The notes beneath the pieces were generated by a model. It worked only from the letters and a program-made list of their open reading frames with translations. It ran no database searches and was not told where the DNA came from. A stretch of DNA of 58,860 nt from Bacteroidales bacterium (GTDB lineage: Bacteria; Bacteroidota; Bacteroidia; Bacteroidales; UBA932). Positions 16,227-26,959 of the stretch are shown one piece after another (the stretch's first letter is position 1; the number at the start of each line of letters is the position of its first letter). Made by a program: the position numbers and the translations under genes. Where the stretch lies: NCBI GenBank assembly GCA_029009115.1, contig JAQXJU010000045.1, positions 1 through 58,860 on the forward strand, read 5' to 3'.

Positions 16227-19200
16227 ATGCAAAGAATATTTGTAGAAAAGAAACCCGGATTCAGAGTAGAGGCCGAAAACCTCAGGGAAGAGCTCAACGA
16301 GAGCCTTTCACTCAGCCTCCGGGAAGTACGGCTTATTTGTGTCTATGACCTCGAAGGCTTCAGCGACTCTCTTCTCGAGCGCTGCAGCCATAGTGTTTTC
16401 GGCGAGACGGTAACCGACATCGTCAGCACCTCAATCGAGCTTCCCGACGACCCCAACCGCTATCTGGCTGTAGAATACCTCCCCGGTCAGTTCGACCAGA
16501 GGGCTTCCTCGGCCGTTGACTGCGTCCACCTCATAGAACCCGAGGCCAGGATTTCTATCCGTTCCTCAAAGCTGTTCATTTTCGACGAGTCAATGACGGC
16601 CGAAAAGCTTGATGCCGTTCGCCACTACTACATCAACGCAGTTGAATGCCGCGAGAAAGACCTGTCGAAACTCACTATGGGCGAAAAGTCGCTGGTCAAG
16701 CCCCTGCAGTCGCTCGAAGGCTTCCGCAATATGCCTGAGGAGGAATATCCCGAGTTCTGCCGCAGGTGGGGGCTTGCAATGAACACCGACGACCTGGCCG
16801 AGGTGGTAAGATACTTTATCGCCGAGAGGCGCGATCCCACCGAGACCGAAATCCGCATACTGGACACCTACTGGAGCGACCACTGCCGCCATACGACCTT
16901 CACCTCCGAACTCACCGAAATCACGGTGGACGAATCCTTTATCAAGGAGGAAATCGAATCGGAACTGGGCTCTCTGCATGCCATACGCAAGGAACTCGGA
17001 CGCGAGGGCAAGAGCCTCTGCCTTATGGAGATAGCCACTATAGGCGCCCGCTACCTCAAGGCGCACGGAAAGCTCGACGACCTTGAGCAGAGCGAAGAGA
17101 ACAATGCCTGCAGCATCTTCATCAACGTCGATGTCGATGGCCGCAACGAGCGCTGGCTTCTCCAGTTCAAGAACGAAACCCACAACCATCCTACCGAAAT
17201 AGAGCCCTTCGGCGGAGCGGCAACCTGCCTCGGAGGAGCCATCAGAGACCCTCTTTCGGGCCGGTCATACGTATATCAGGCTATGAGAGTCACCGGAGCC
17301 GGCGACATACTCAAGCCCGTATCTGAGACGATACCCGGAAAACTTCCCCAGAAAGTCATCACCCGCAAGGCTGCTGCCGGTTATTCAAGCTACGGCAACC
17401 AGATAGGTCTTGCGACCACCCACGTCAGGGAGATTTACCACCCCGGCTATGTGGCCAAGAGACTTGAGGTCGGAGCCGTTGCCGGAGCCGTAAAGGCCGA
17501 AAACGTACGCCGTGAGCGCCCTGAACCTGGCGATGTCATCCTGTTGCTCGGAGGACGCACCGGTCGTGACGGCATTGGAGGAGCGACAGGTTCGTCCAAG
17601 GAGCACACCGAGGCCTCGCTCGAAACCTGCGGCAGCGAAGTCCAGAAAGGTAACGCCCCCGAGGAACGCAAGCTCCAGAGGCTCTTCCGCCGTCCCGAGG
17701 TGACCCGCCTCATACGCAAGTCCAACGACTTTGGAGCCGGTGGAGTCAGTGTCGCAATAGGCGAACTCTCCGACGGACTCGACATCTATCTCGACAGAGT
17801 CCCCGTAAAATACGAAGGGCTGAATGCCTCCGAGCTGGCAATCAGCGAATCCCAGGAAAGAATGGCAGTGGTTGTCGGGGCCTCCGACAGAGAGCAGTTT
17901 GAAAGCTACTGTGCTTCAGAGAATATAGAGGTAACACACGTTGCCGACGTTACATCCACTGCAAGGATGCGGATGTTCTACGGAAAAGAAGTCGTTGCCG
18001 ACCTGTCCCGAGAATTCATCGACAGCGCAGGTGCCAGACACTATGCCAAGGCAAGCATAGCTGCAGTCGAAGACCGCAACCCCTTCGAGCAGCACCCGGA
18101 AGGCGATACCCTTGCGGAAAAGATGCTCAGTGTGATGTCCTCGCCCAACGTGGCCTCCCAGCAGGGGCTTGTGGAGATGTTCGACTCCACCATTGGCCGT
18201 TCCACCGTTCTGATGCCCTACGGAGGACTGCTCCAGCTGAGCGAGTCACAGGTTTCGGTCCAGAAGATTCCCACCGACGGATTCACCGACACTGCCAGCA
18301 TAATGTCCTTCGGATTCAACCCTTGCATCTCTGAGTGGAGCCCCTATCACGGTGCCGCCTATGCAGTGGTCGAGGCCTGTGCAAAGGCCGTGGCAGCCGG
18401 CGCCGACTGGTCCACGATGCGTTTCTCCTATCAGGAATACTTCGAGAGAATGACCTCCGACCCTCACAGCTGGGGCAAGCCTCTATCGGCCCTTCTCGGA
18501 GCCCTCAAGATGCAGAAGGAGTTCGGACTACCCTCCATAGGCGGAAAAGATTCGATGAGCGGAACCTTCGAGCACATCAACGTTCCTCCTACCCTCATAG
18601 CCTTCGGAATCACCACCCTTCAGGCATCCAGAACCATTTCTCCAGAACTCAAGTGGGAGGGACACAGGCTATACCTCGTCAAGGCCACGCCTCTTGCCAA
18701 CCGTATGCCCGATGTTGAACAGCTCAAAGCCAACTGGAACTACGTTCACGCCCATATACTAAGCGGAGACATAGTATCGGCCTGGGCAACAGGCTTCGGT
18801 TCGGTGGCCGAAGGTCTGGTGAAGATGAGTTTCGGCAATGCCCTCGGGGTAAGGGTCAAGATATCAGAAGAAGACCTTTTCAACCTTTCTTACGGTTCGA
18901 TAATAGTTGAAACAGAAAGAGAGCTTTCGTACCGAAACGCCATACTTCTGGGCGAAGTGACCGACGGCGAAGACTTCAAGTTGCACATCAACGGCAAGTC
19001 CATAAGCAGCGATGCCCTTCTGGCAGCATGGCAGGGCCGTTACGCCCCGGTATTTGCCAATTCGAGCACGGCATCCCACAAGGCCCTGCGCCCTGCGCCC
19101 GCCGAGAGCGATGCCACTCGGAAGCGTCCCTCCCCCGTGCACTGCGATCATCCGAGGGTTTACATCCCTGTATTCCCCGGAACCAACTGCGACTACGATA

Positions 19201-19952
19201 CCGCCAAGGCCTTCCGCAAGGCCGGTGCAGAGGTGGAATTCGGAGTATTCCGCAACCTCAGCGGAAAGGATGTCACCGATTCGATAGAGCAGATGTGCAA
19301 GGCCATCTCCAACTGTCAGATTCTCGCCCTTGCCGGAGGATTCTCAGCAGGAGACGAGCCCGACGGTAGCGGCAAGTTCATTGCCAGTGTACTCTGCAAT
19401 GCCTCTGTGGCAAAAGAGATCGATGCCTTGCTTGGCAGGGGAGGGCTTGTTCTCGGAATCTGCAACGGCTTCCAGGCACTTGTCAAGAGCGGTCTTCTCC
19501 CTTACGGAAAATGCGGAAGTGTCACCGAAGCATCCCCGACCCTTTTCCGCAACGATATCGACAGGCACGTTTCGCGTATGGTAACGACAAGAGTGGCCTC
19601 TGTAGCATCCCCCTGGCTCGCGGGCTTCAAGAAAGGTGATCTCCACGCCATTGCAGTAAGCCACGGAGAGGGCAAGTTCGTCGTTAGCGAAGAAATGGCT
19701 TCGAAGCTCTTTGCCAACGGCCAGGTAGCCTTCCAGTATGCCGATCCTGCCACCGAGGAGCCTACTATGGAGTATCCCTACAATCCAAACGGCTCATACT
19801 ATGCCATCGAGGGTATCATCAGCCCCAGCGGTCAGATTCTCGGGAAGATGGGTCACAGCGAGCGTTGGGAACCTTCACTTATGAAGAATATACCCGATGA
19901 ACTCGAACAGACCCTGTTCGACAATGCAGTTAAATACTTCCAACAGGCCTGA
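16227..19952 (+). CDS. purL: Phosphoribosylformylglycinamidine synthase, large single-chain PurL
   Basis: 1241 residues: the long form with N-terminal, two AIR-synthase-like halves and a C-terminal glutaminase, so no separate PurS or PurQ is needed. Seen: SDHCRHTTF (~215), KNETHNHPTEIEPFGGAAT (~314-332), GGRTGRDGIGGA (~440), FGAGGVSVAIGELSDG (~500). The glutaminase begins ~970 (PVFPGTNCDYD) with nucleophile Cys in GICNGFQ (~1078) and His in AVSHGEGKF (~1150). It converts FGAR, Gln and ATP to FGAM. Starts at the base after the purE stop, in frame with purE and with purC, so it is tightly coupled. Confidence 0.97.
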   Translation: MQRIFVEKKPGFRVEAENLREELNESLSLSLREVRLICVYDLEGFSDSLLERCSHSVFGETVTDIVSTSIELPDDPNRYLAVEYLPGQFDQRASSAVDCVHLIEPEARISIRSSKLFIFDESMTAEKLDAVRHYYINAVECREKDLSKLTMGEKSLVKPLQSLEGFRNMPEEEYPEFCRRWGLAMNTDDLAEVVRYFIAERRDPTETEIRILDTYWSDHCRHTTFTSELTEITVDESFIKEEIESELGSLHAIRKELGREGKSLCLMEIATIGARYLKAHGKLDDLEQSEENNACSIFINVDVDGRNERWLLQFKNETHNHPTEIEPFGGAATCLGGAIRDPLSGRSYVYQAMRVTGAGDILKPVSETIPGKLPQKVITRKAAAGYSSYGNQIGLATTHVREIYHPGYVAKRLEVGAVAGAVKAENVRRERPEPGDVILLLGGRTGRDGIGGATGSSKEHTEASLETCGSEVQKGNAPEERKLQRLFRRPEVTRLIRKSNDFGAGGVSVAIGELSDGLDIYLDRVPVKYEGLNASELAISESQERMAVVVGASDREQFESYCASENIEVTHVADVTSTARMRMFYGKEVVADLSREFIDSAGARHYAKASIAAVEDRNPFEQHPEGDTLAEKMLSVMSSPNVASQQGLVEMFDSTIGRSTVLMPYGGLLQLSESQVSVQKIPTDGFTDTASIMSFGFNPCISEWSPYHGAAYAVVEACAKAVAAGADWSTMRFSYQEYFERMTSDPHSWGKPLSALLGALKMQKEFGLPSIGGKDSMSGTFEHINVPPTLIAFGITTLQASRTISPELKWEGHRLYLVKATPLANRMPDVEQLKANWNYVHAHILSGDIVSAWATGFGSVAEGLVKMSFGNALGVRVKISEEDLFNLSYGSIIVETERELSYRNAILLGEVTDGEDFKLHINGKSISSDALLAAWQGRYAPVFANSSTASHKALRPAPAESDATRKRPSPVHCDHPRVYIPVFPGTNCDYDTAKAFRKAGAEVEFGVFRNLSGKDVTDSIEQMCKAISNCQILALAGGFSAGDEPDGSGKFIASVLCNASVAKEIDALLGRGGLVLGICNGFQALVKSGLLPYGKCGSVTEASPTLFRNDIDRHVSRMVTTRVASVASPWLAGFKKGDLHAIAVSHGEGKFVVSEEMASKLFANGQVAFQYADPATEEPTMEYPYNPNGSYYAIEGIISPSGQILGKMGHSERWEPSLMKNIPDELEQTLFDNAVKYFQQA

Positions 19953-19955
19953 GTT

Positions 19956-20591
19956 ATGGCAAAATTACATTTCAGCGACGAAGTTTCTGCTTTCGGAGGA
20001 ATCAAGAAAGCCAGAATCAAAGACAAGGGCAAGAATGCCTGCACCATTGCAAGAAAGGTTTTTGAAGTCCTCGCAGAAGAGGGAATCCCAAGCTGGTATG
20101 AAGCCCCCGAGGGCGAGAGGGATCTTCGCTGCAAGGATGTCTGCCCTTTCCCCCTCCAGTTCATAGTGCGCAACAGGATGGTCGGAAATCTTGCCATGCT
20201 GCTGTGTCAGGAGACAGGGAAGATAGTCGCCTCACCCCTGCACGAGATGCGCTATCTGAGCGAGGAACTCTGCAACCCTATGATTAATGCCGACTATGCC
20301 GCTGCCCTTGGAATTGCCAGCCCCGAAGAACTCTCGGCTATGCAGCAGATGACCGACCGCTGCAACTCCATTCTGAAAGCCTTCTTCCACAAGGCTGGAA
20401 TCGAACTGGTAGATATGAAACTGCAGTTCGGCAAGGGTCCCGACGGCGGGATACTCCTCTGCTCGAGCATTACTCCTGACACTGCCCGCCTTTGGGACGA
20501 GCAAAGCGGAAAGCCTCTCGACAAAGACCGCTTCCGCCAGGACCTCGGCGAAATCGCATCTTCATACAAAGAAATAGCAGACAGAATATGA
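19956..20591 (+). CDS. purC: SAICAR synthetase PurC, short at the N-terminus
   Basis: 211 residues; bacterial PurC is commonly ~235-240. The core is clear: ECVVRNRAAGSL-equivalent QFIVRNRMVGNL, PMINADY, VDMKLQFG, and ITPDTARLWDEQSGKPLDKDRFRQDLG. Alignment from memory with E. coli PurC shows the first ~22 residues are absent, including the YxGKAK loop that binds ATP. No in-frame extension is possible, because the purL TGA lies two codons upstream in this very frame. The reaction is ligation of CAIR with aspartate. The stop overlaps the purF start (ATGA). Either the missing loop is replaced by something unseen, or activity is altered. Confidence 0.88.
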   Translation: MAKLHFSDEVSAFGGIKKARIKDKGKNACTIARKVFEVLAEEGIPSWYEAPEGERDLRCKDVCPFPLQFIVRNRMVGNLAMLLCQETGKIVASPLHEMRYLSEELCNPMINADYAAALGIASPEELSAMQQMTDRCNSILKAFFHKAGIELVDMKLQFGKGPDGGILLCSSITPDTARLWDEQSGKPLDKDRFRQDLGEIASSYKEIADRI

Positions 20592-21946
20592 GCGTATTCG
20601 GAGTTTATGGCGTCAAGGACGCGGCACAGACTGTTTATTTCGGTCTTCACGCCCTTCAGCACAGGGGCCAGGAAGGAGCGGGGCTTGCCACCTTCGAGCC
20701 CGACGGAAGCTGTCTTCACCACCGTGGCCTCGGCCTTGCAGGCGAAGTCCTGTCCCAGAGTGAACTTGCCCGTCACCACGGTACCATTGCGATAGGAAGC
20801 ACAAAGTATGCAAATGCCGCCCAGAGCGGTCTCGACAACGTCCAGCCCCTGTTCTTCCGCCACAAGAGCGGAGACTTCGCAATTGCGGGCGAGGGCAAGC
20901 TCATCAATTCCGACCAGCTTTACGACTATCTCGAGAACAGGGGATGCATCTTCCATACAGGAACCGACAGCGAGATTCTCGCAAACCTCATTAAGAAGGA
21001 AAGTGCCGGCAAGAGAATAGACTACCTCATCAGGGCTCTGAATATGATGGAAGGCGGTTTTACCTTCGTGATAATGACCAGAAACCGCATCTATGCCTGT
21101 CGCGACAAATATGGCATACATCCCCTGGCAATCGCCCGTCTGGGCGAGGGCTATGTGATATCGAGCGAGACCTGCGCCTTCGACCTTACCGGAGCAAGTT
21201 TCATAAGAGACGTCGAGCCCGGTGAGATAGTCTGCATCGACGACAACGGCATACGCAGCAACCTCTATTCACACTTCCAGAAGCACAAGGTATGTGCTAT
21301 GGAATACATCTACATCGCCCGACCCGATTCGGACATAGACGGCTGCAACGTGCACGCCTTCCGCAAAGAATCCGGACGGCGTCTTGCCCTGGAATGCCCC
21401 TGTCCCGATGCCGACATAGTAGTCGGAGTGCCCGACTCCGGACTCAGCGCCGCCTTCGGATATGCCGAGCAGAGCGGAATCCCCTACGAGATGGGGCTGG
21501 TCAAGAACCGTTATGTCGCCCGAACCTTCATCCAGCCTTCGCAGGCTATGCGTGAAAGGGGAGTGCAGATGAAACTCTCTGCCGTCCGCAGCATAGTAGG
21601 GGGCAAGAAACTCGTGCTCGTAGATGACTCCATAGTCCGAGGAACCACCTGTCTGAAGATAGTCAAGCTCCTTCGCAATGCCGGAGCCCGCGAGGTTCAC
21701 GTGCGAATTGCGAGTCCTATGATGACCTACCCTTGCTATTACGGGGTAGATACTCCAACCCGTAAGGAACTCCTTTCGTCCAAACGTAGCCTTGAAGAGT
21801 CCTGCAAAGCCATAGAGGCCGATTCGCTGGGCTATCTCTCAAGAGAAGCCACAGTCGCTTCGGCGGCCGGATGTTCCGAACTTTGCCTCGCCTGCTTCGG
21901 CGGAGGCTATCCCACAGCATTGTACAAACACGAAACCGAAGAATAA
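20588..21946 (+). CDS. purF: Amidophosphoribosyltransferase PurF lacking the glutaminase nucleophile
   Basis: 452 residues; B. subtilis-like in sequence. The phosphoribosyltransferase half is intact: [38 protein letters not shown] (PRPP loop). The iron-sulfur Cys ligands of the B. subtilis type are present ([30 protein letters not shown]). The glutaminase half keeps the fold ([13 protein letters not shown]) but begins MSVFGVYG where the family has M-C-G-[IV]-F-G: the Cys1 nucleophile is absent. GHVRY reads GSTKY and AHNGNL reads AGEGKL, so the Arg and the oxyanion Asn are also changed. It may work with free ammonia or a partner glutaminase. Start at 20588 is set by the ATGA overlap; longer in-frame starts add no Cys-Gly. 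Confidence 0.9.
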   Translation: MSVFGVYGVKDAAQTVYFGLHALQHRGQEGAGLATFEPDGSCLHHRGLGLAGEVLSQSELARHHGTIAIGSTKYANAAQSGLDNVQPLFFRHKSGDFAIAGEGKLINSDQLYDYLENRGCIFHTGTDSEILANLIKKESAGKRIDYLIRALNMMEGGFTFVIMTRNRIYACRDKYGIHPLAIARLGEGYVISSETCAFDLTGASFIRDVEPGEIVCIDDNGIRSNLYSHFQKHKVCAMEYIYIARPDSDIDGCNVHAFRKESGRRLALECPCPDADIVVGVPDSGLSAAFGYAEQSGIPYEMGLVKNRYVARTFIQPSQAMRERGVQMKLSAVRSIVGGKKLVLVDDSIVRGTTCLKIVKLLRNAGAREVHVRIASPMMTYPCYYGVDTPTRKELLSSKRSLEESCKAIEADSLGYLSREATVASAAGCSELCLACFGGGYPTALYKHETEE

Positions 21947-22971
21947 TGGCAAAGAGTTATGAAAAAGCCGGTGTCAATCTTGAAGCCGGTTACGAAGTAG
22001 TCAGCAGAATCAAAAAGCACGTCGCTTCTACTGCAAGGCCCGGTTCCATGGGCGGAATAGGCTCATTCGGAGGGATGTTCGACCTCTCCTCCCTCGCCAT
22101 CAAGGAACCTGTCCTCGTCAGCGGTACCGACGGGGTAGGAACCAAGCTAAAGATAGCCTTTGCGATGGACAAGCACGATACCGTAGGCATAGACGCGGTT
22201 GCAATGTGCGTGAACGATGTCCTTGCGCAGGGGGCAGAGCCTCTCATCTTCCTCGACTATGTGGCAGTGGGACATAACGACCCCGCACAGGTCGAGGCCA
22301 TAGTCTCCGGTGTAGCCGAAGGATGCCGCCAGGCCGGATGCGCCCTCGTGGGAGGCGAGACAGCCGAGATGCCCGGGATGTACGAAGGAGGCGAATACGA
22401 TATCGCCGGATATACCACTGGAGTCGTAGAGAAATCAAAACTTATCGACGGCTCTAAGGTAAAGATTGGCGACGTGCTTGTCGGTATAGCCTCTTCAGGC
22501 GTCCATTCCAACGGTTTCAGCCTCGTCCGCAAGATAGTATCCGATGCCGGGCTAGACCTGCACGCTGAGATCCCCGAATTTTCAGGCAGGGTTCTGGGAG
22601 AGGTTCTGCTTACCCCTACCAAAATCTATGTAAAACAGGTACTAGACGTTATTCGCCAGTGTGACGTCCACGGTGTCGCCCATATCACCGGAGGCGGCTT
22701 CGATGAGAACATTCCCCGCATCCTTCACGAAGGCCAGGGCATACAGGTGCACGAGGGCAGCTGGGAGATTCTGCCCGTATTCCGTATGCTCGAGAAGTGG
22801 GGAGGCATCCCCCATCGCGAGATGTACAACATCTTCAATATGGGAATAGGAATGGTTCTTGCCCTCGATCCGTCCGAGGCACAGAAGGCCATCTCCATAC
22901 TCGAATCGCACGGCGAAAAGGCTTCCGTCATAGGCGAAATCACAGACAAACCCTCGGTAGAAATCATATAA
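21946..22971 (+). CDS. purM: Phosphoribosylaminoimidazole (AIR) synthetase
   Basis: 341 residues from ATG 21946, which overlaps the purF stop by one base (TAATG); the longer frame is only a shadow inside purF. Family landmarks: Y.kAGV ([13 protein letters not shown], 5-17), [22 protein letters not shown] (~57-69), [31 protein letters not shown] (~142-152), [17 protein letters not shown], and [13 protein letters not shown]. It closes the imidazole ring from FGAM with ATP. Confidence 0.97.
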   Translation: MAKSYEKAGVNLEAGYEVVSRIKKHVASTARPGSMGGIGSFGGMFDLSSLAIKEPVLVSGTDGVGTKLKIAFAMDKHDTVGIDAVAMCVNDVLAQGAEPLIFLDYVAVGHNDPAQVEAIVSGVAEGCRQAGCALVGGETAEMPGMYEGGEYDIAGYTTGVVEKSKLIDGSKVKIGDVLVGIASSGVHSNGFSLVRKIVSDAGLDLHAEIPEFSGRVLGEVLLTPTKIYVKQVLDVIRQCDVHGVAHITGGGFDENIPRILHEGQGIQVHEGSWEILPVFRMLEKWGGIPHREMYNIFNMGIGMVLALDPSEAQKAISILESHGEKASVIGEITDKPSVEII

Positions 22972-22990
22972 ACCTCTAAATAACAACAAA

Positions 22991-24520
22991 ATGCGAGCAT
23001 TGGTAAGCGTTAGTGACAAGACCGGTCTGGTGCCCTTCGTTCAGGGACTCAAGGAACTTGGCTGGGAGATAATCGCAACCGGAGGTACTCAGCGGTTGCT
23101 CGAAGAAAGCGGAGTCGAAACTATTGGAATCAGCGATGTCACGGGTTTCCCCGAAATCCTTGACGGGCGCGTCAAGACTCTCCATCCCAAGGTTCACGGA
23201 GGCATTCTGGCCCGCCGCGACCTTCCAGAGCATATGGACAAGCTCAAGGAACTCGGGATTGCCACAATAGACCTTGTCTGCGTGAATCTCTATCCCTTCC
23301 GCCAGACCATATCAAAGGAGGGAGTCACAATGGCTGATGCCATAGAGAACATCGACATAGGTGGTCCTTCGATGGTGCGCAGCGCCGCCAAGAACTGGAA
23401 AGACGTGACCATAGTCTGCGACCCTTCCGACTATGACACCGTCCTTGCCGAGCTCCGCGAAAACGGGCGCACAAGCGACGACACCCGCCTCAAACTCTCG
23501 GCAAAGGCCTATACCCATACTGCCGAATATGATATGTGCATAGCCGGATATATGCGCGAAAAGGCCGGACTCAACGAAAAACTCTTTCTCGAATACGACC
23601 TCAAGCAGGGTCTGCGCTACGGAGAGAATCCCCACCAGAGCGCAAAATTCTATGCCGCTACCGAGCCTGTGCCCTTCTCTCTTGCCTTCGGCAGGCAGAT
23701 TCAGGGAAAGGAACTGTCGTACAACAACATCCAGGATGCCAATGCAGCCCTGAACGTGGTCCGCGACTTCGACGAGCCCTTCTGCGTGGCCCTTAAGCAT
23801 ATGAATCCCTGCGGCGCCGCTGTGGGAGCCACCATCGAAGAAGCCTGGCAGAGAGCCTATGAGGCCGACAAGGTCAGCATCTACGGAGGAATCGTGGCCG
23901 TGAACCGTCCCCTCACTGCCGAGGTCGCCCTTGGAATGAAGCCCATCTTCCTTGAGATAGTCATAGCCCCTTCCTTTACTCCCGAAGCTCTCGAAATTCT
24001 CTCTTCGAAGAAGAATCTCCGCGTGATGGAGGTAGATATGACCCGCGACGGCAAATCCGTTCCCCAGTACATCAGCGTAAACGGAGGAATGCTCTCGCAG
24101 CAGCTCGACACCCAGGTCGAGAAAGTCACTCCCGAGATGTGTGTAACGGCCCTCAAGCCCAGCGAATCCCAGATGGCAGACCTCGATTTCGGCTGGAAGA
24201 TAGTCAAGCACGTCAAGTCCAATGCAATTGCGGTGGTTCGCGACGGACACACCATAGGAATCGGCGCCGGCCAGACCAACCGCGTCGGCTCTGCCGAGAT
24301 AGCCCTCAACCTTGCCCGTGAGGCGGGATTCACAGAGGGTCTCATCCTCGCTTCAGACGGATTCCTCCCCTTCGACGACACCGTCTCGCTTGCCGCCAGG
24401 TACGGGGTTTCGGCCATAGTCCAGCCCGGCGGAAGCATACGCGACGAAGATGCAATACGCAAGGCCGACGAACTTGGAATAACCATGCTCTTCACCGGAG
24501 TCAGACATTTCAAGCACTGA
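22991..24520 (+). CDS. purH: Bifunctional AICAR transformylase / IMP cyclohydrolase
   Basis: 509 residues. N-terminal MGS-like IMP cyclohydrolase (ALVSVSDKTGLVPF, GGTQRLLEESG, FPEILDGRVKTLHPKVHGGIL), then the transformylase with LRYGENPHQSA (~215), KHMNPCGAA (~265) and VKSNAIAVVRDG...GIGAGQTNRV (~400-425). It takes the formyl group from 10-formyl-THF made by FolD and finishes IMP. Preceded by a 19-base gap from purM and followed one base later by purD. Confidence 0.97.
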   Translation: MRALVSVSDKTGLVPFVQGLKELGWEIIATGGTQRLLEESGVETIGISDVTGFPEILDGRVKTLHPKVHGGILARRDLPEHMDKLKELGIATIDLVCVNLYPFRQTISKEGVTMADAIENIDIGGPSMVRSAAKNWKDVTIVCDPSDYDTVLAELRENGRTSDDTRLKLSAKAYTHTAEYDMCIAGYMREKAGLNEKLFLEYDLKQGLRYGENPHQSAKFYAATEPVPFSLAFGRQIQGKELSYNNIQDANAALNVVRDFDEPFCVALKHMNPCGAAVGATIEEAWQRAYEADKVSIYGGIVAVNRPLTAEVALGMKPIFLEIVIAPSFTPEALEILSSKKNLRVMEVDMTRDGKSVPQYISVNGGMLSQQLDTQVEKVTPEMCVTALKPSESQMADLDFGWKIVKHVKSNAIAVVRDGHTIGIGAGQTNRVGSAEIALNLAREAGFTEGLILASDGFLPFDDTVSLAARYGVSAIVQPGGSIRDEDAIRKADELGITMLFTGVRHFKH

Positions 24521-24521
24521 T

Positions 24522-25772
24522 ATGAAGACCGTACTCGTAATCGGCTCCGGAGGAAGGGAGCACGCCATAGTTGACGCACTCAGCCGCAGTCCCCGCGTGG
24601 GCAAGATATACTGTGCCCCCGGAAATGCCGGAATCGCAGCCCAGGCCGAGTGTGTCCCCATAAAGGATACCGATGTCAGCGGGCTTGTCGAATTCGCATC
24701 TTCGCATTCGGTTGACCTTACCGTGGTCGGCCCCGAAGCCTCACTTGCCGCAGGAGTCACTGACGCCTTCCGCGCATCGGGTCTGAAGATATTCGGACAC
24801 AGCAAGGCCGCTACCCGCATCGAAAGCAGCAAGGAGTTCGCAAAAGTCCTGATGGAAAAATACTCCATTCCCACAGCCGCATACCGCAGCTTCACCGACT
24901 ATGACGAGGCTCTTGCCTATGTGTCCTCGCGTCCTCTGCCAGCAGTTCTCAAGTACGACGGGCTCGCCGCCGGAAAGGGCGTGGTCATAGCCGAGACCCT
25001 CGCCGAGGCTCAGGCCGCACTCAAGGATATGCTGGTAGGCTGCAGTTACGGGCAGGGAAAGGTAGTTGTCGAAGACTATCTCCAGGGCCCGGAATTCTCC
25101 TTTATGTGCTTCGTTGACGGTTCCAGAGTCTATCCTATGCCTCTCGCGCAAGACCACAAGCGCGCCTTCGACGGCGACAAGGGACCGAACACAGGAGGAA
25201 TGGGGGCCTATACCTCGCTTCCTTTCATCACATCCGAAGACCGTGAGTTTGCCCTCAGCAACATACTCCAGCGTACCGCCGATGCTATGGTCGCCGAAGG
25301 CTGCCCCTTGAGCGGAGTACTCTACGGAGGTCTTATGAAAACTGACGGCGGAGTCAAGGTCATAGAGTTCAACGCCCGTTTCGGAGACCCCGAGACCGAG
25401 GTCGTGCTTCCCCTTTTCGAGGGTGATATCTACTCCCTTTTCGAAGCAGTTGCCGGCGGAGTTCCCGCTGAGCAGCCCCTCTGGAGCAGTGACGTTACCC
25501 TCGGAGTAGTTCTCGCTTCGAAGGGATACCCCGCCAGCTACGGCAAGGGCTTCCCCATAGAACTGCCTGCCGAGGGCAAGATATACCATATGGGAACAGC
25601 CTTGTCCGAAGGAAAGTGCGTTACTGCCGGTGGGCGGGTGCTGATGTGTGTAGCCCGTGCTTCGAGCCTGAAGGAGGCTTTATCGGAAGCCTATGCCCTC
25701 GTGAGAGAAGTGCGCTGCGAGAACCTGTTCTACCGTAATGATATTGCTCACATAGCTTTGGAACAACAATGA
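24522..25772 (+). CDS. purD: Phosphoribosylamine-glycine ligase
   Basis: 416 residues, full ATP-grasp GAR synthetase. Seen: [13 protein letters not shown] (2-14), [11 protein letters not shown] (~69), [13 protein letters not shown] (~145-157), [32 protein letters not shown] (~211-232), and [16 protein letters not shown] (~282). It couples PRA with glycine. PRA from PurF is very short-lived, so co-expression in one operon makes sense. The stop overlaps the purT start (ATGA). Confidence 0.97.
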   Translation: MKTVLVIGSGGREHAIVDALSRSPRVGKIYCAPGNAGIAAQAECVPIKDTDVSGLVEFASSHSVDLTVVGPEASLAAGVTDAFRASGLKIFGHSKAATRIESSKEFAKVLMEKYSIPTAAYRSFTDYDEALAYVSSRPLPAVLKYDGLAAGKGVVIAETLAEAQAALKDMLVGCSYGQGKVVVEDYLQGPEFSFMCFVDGSRVYPMPLAQDHKRAFDGDKGPNTGGMGAYTSLPFITSEDREFALSNILQRTADAMVAEGCPLSGVLYGGLMKTDGGVKVIEFNARFGDPETEVVLPLFEGDIYSLFEAVAGGVPAEQPLWSSDVTLGVVLASKGYPASYGKGFPIELPAEGKIYHMGTALSEGKCVTAGGRVLMCVARASSLKEALSEAYALVREVRCENLFYRNDIAHIALEQQ

Positions 25773-26959
25773 CAACCATCGGAACACCTCTGAGCCCTGT
25801 CGCCAAGAAGGCCCTTCTGTGCGGCTCGGGAGAACTTGGCAAAGAAGTCGCAATCGAACTCCAGCGCTACGGAGTTGAGGTAATTGCCTGCGACCGTTAT
25901 GCGAATGCACCTGCAATGCAGGTAGCCCATCGCAGCTATGTATTTCCTATGCTTGACGGCAAGAGGCTGCGAGAAGTAATCGAGGCCGAAAAGCCAGATC
26001 TAATAATTCCCGAAATCGAAGCCATAGCCACCGACGTGCTTGTCTCGCTTGAGGAGGAGGGATACAAGGTTATTCCCACAGCCCGTGCCGCCCGCCTTAC
26101 TATGAATCGCGAGGGAATACGCCGGCTTGCCGCAGAACAGCTCTCAATACCCACCTCCTTCTACCGTTTTGCCGATACTAAAGAAGAGTTCGACAAGGCT
26201 ATTGCCGAAGTCGGAATCCCTTGCGTGGTCAAGCCAATTATGAGTTCCTCCGGGCACGGCCAGAGCACAGTCCGCTCCGAAGACGATGTCCAGAAGGCCT
26301 GGGAGACAGCCCAGGAAGGGGGCCGTGCAGGTGCCGGAAGGGTCATTGTTGAAAGGTTCGTGGATTTCGACTACGAGATTACCCTTCTGACCGTGCGTCA
26401 CAGCGCAGGAACGACCTGTCTCGAACCCATAGGCCACCATCAGGTCAACGGTGACTACCGCGAATCCTGGCAGCCCCAGCCTATGTCGCTCCAGGCCTTG
26501 CAGAAGGCCCGTGAGATAGCCTGCAAGATAACCTCTGCCCTCGGCGGATACGGAATCTTCGGAGTAGAGATGTTTGTCAAGGGAGACGAAGTCATCTTCA
26601 GCGAAGTCTCACCTCGCCCCCACGATACAGGAATGGTTACGATGATATCTCAGGACCTCTCCGAGTTTTCTCTCCACGCCAGGGCTGTGCTCGGTCTGCC
26701 TGTTCCCGAGGTCCGTTTCTTCGGTCCCAGCGCATCCAAGGCCATAGTAGTGGAAGGAGACTCAGACAAGGTCGAATTCTATAATCTCGAAAAGGTGCTT
26801 GAGGAAGCCGGAGTGCAGATTCGTCTGTTCGGAAAGCCCGAGGTCTGCGGACATCGCCGCTTCGGGGTCATTCTCGCTACCGACGAGAGCGTTGAGAAGG
26901 CTCTTGAAAAAGCCGAAAGGGCTTACTCCAAACTTGGAATCAGGGTTCTCCCGCGATAG
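25769..26959 (+). CDS. purT: Formate-dependent GAR transformylase
   Basis: 396 residues; ATP-grasp enzyme that formylates GAR with formate and ATP in place of folate-dependent PurN, which is not in this window. Motifs: [42 protein letters not shown] is the family N-terminus (only quoted in part: [19 protein letters not shown]), then [12 protein letters not shown] (~155), and [13 protein letters not shown] (~285). Formate availability in an anaerobic gut-type habitat fits. Last gene of the purine operon; its final 20 bases overlap the end of the opposite-strand transporter. Confidence 0.96.
   Translation: MTTIGTPLSPVAKKALLCGSGELGKEVAIELQRYGVEVIACDRYANAPAMQVAHRSYVFPMLDGKRLREVIEAEKPDLIIPEIEAIATDVLVSLEEEGYKVIPTARAARLTMNREGIRRLAAEQLSIPTSFYRFADTKEEFDKAIAEVGIPCVVKPIMSSSGHGQSTVRSEDDVQKAWETAQEGGRAGAGRVIVERFVDFDYEITLLTVRHSAGTTCLEPIGHHQVNGDYRESWQPQPMSLQALQKAREIACKITSALGGYGIFGVEMFVKGDEVIFSEVSPRPHDTGMVTMISQDLSEFSLHARAVLGLPVPEVRFFGPSASKAIVVEGDSDKVEFYNLEKVLEEAGVQIRLFGKPEVCGHRRFGVILATDESVEKALEKAERAYSKLGIRVLPR

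Noticed and set aside
23312..24250. 312-codon ORF on the minus strand
   Set aside because: Antisense to purH, a certain gene.
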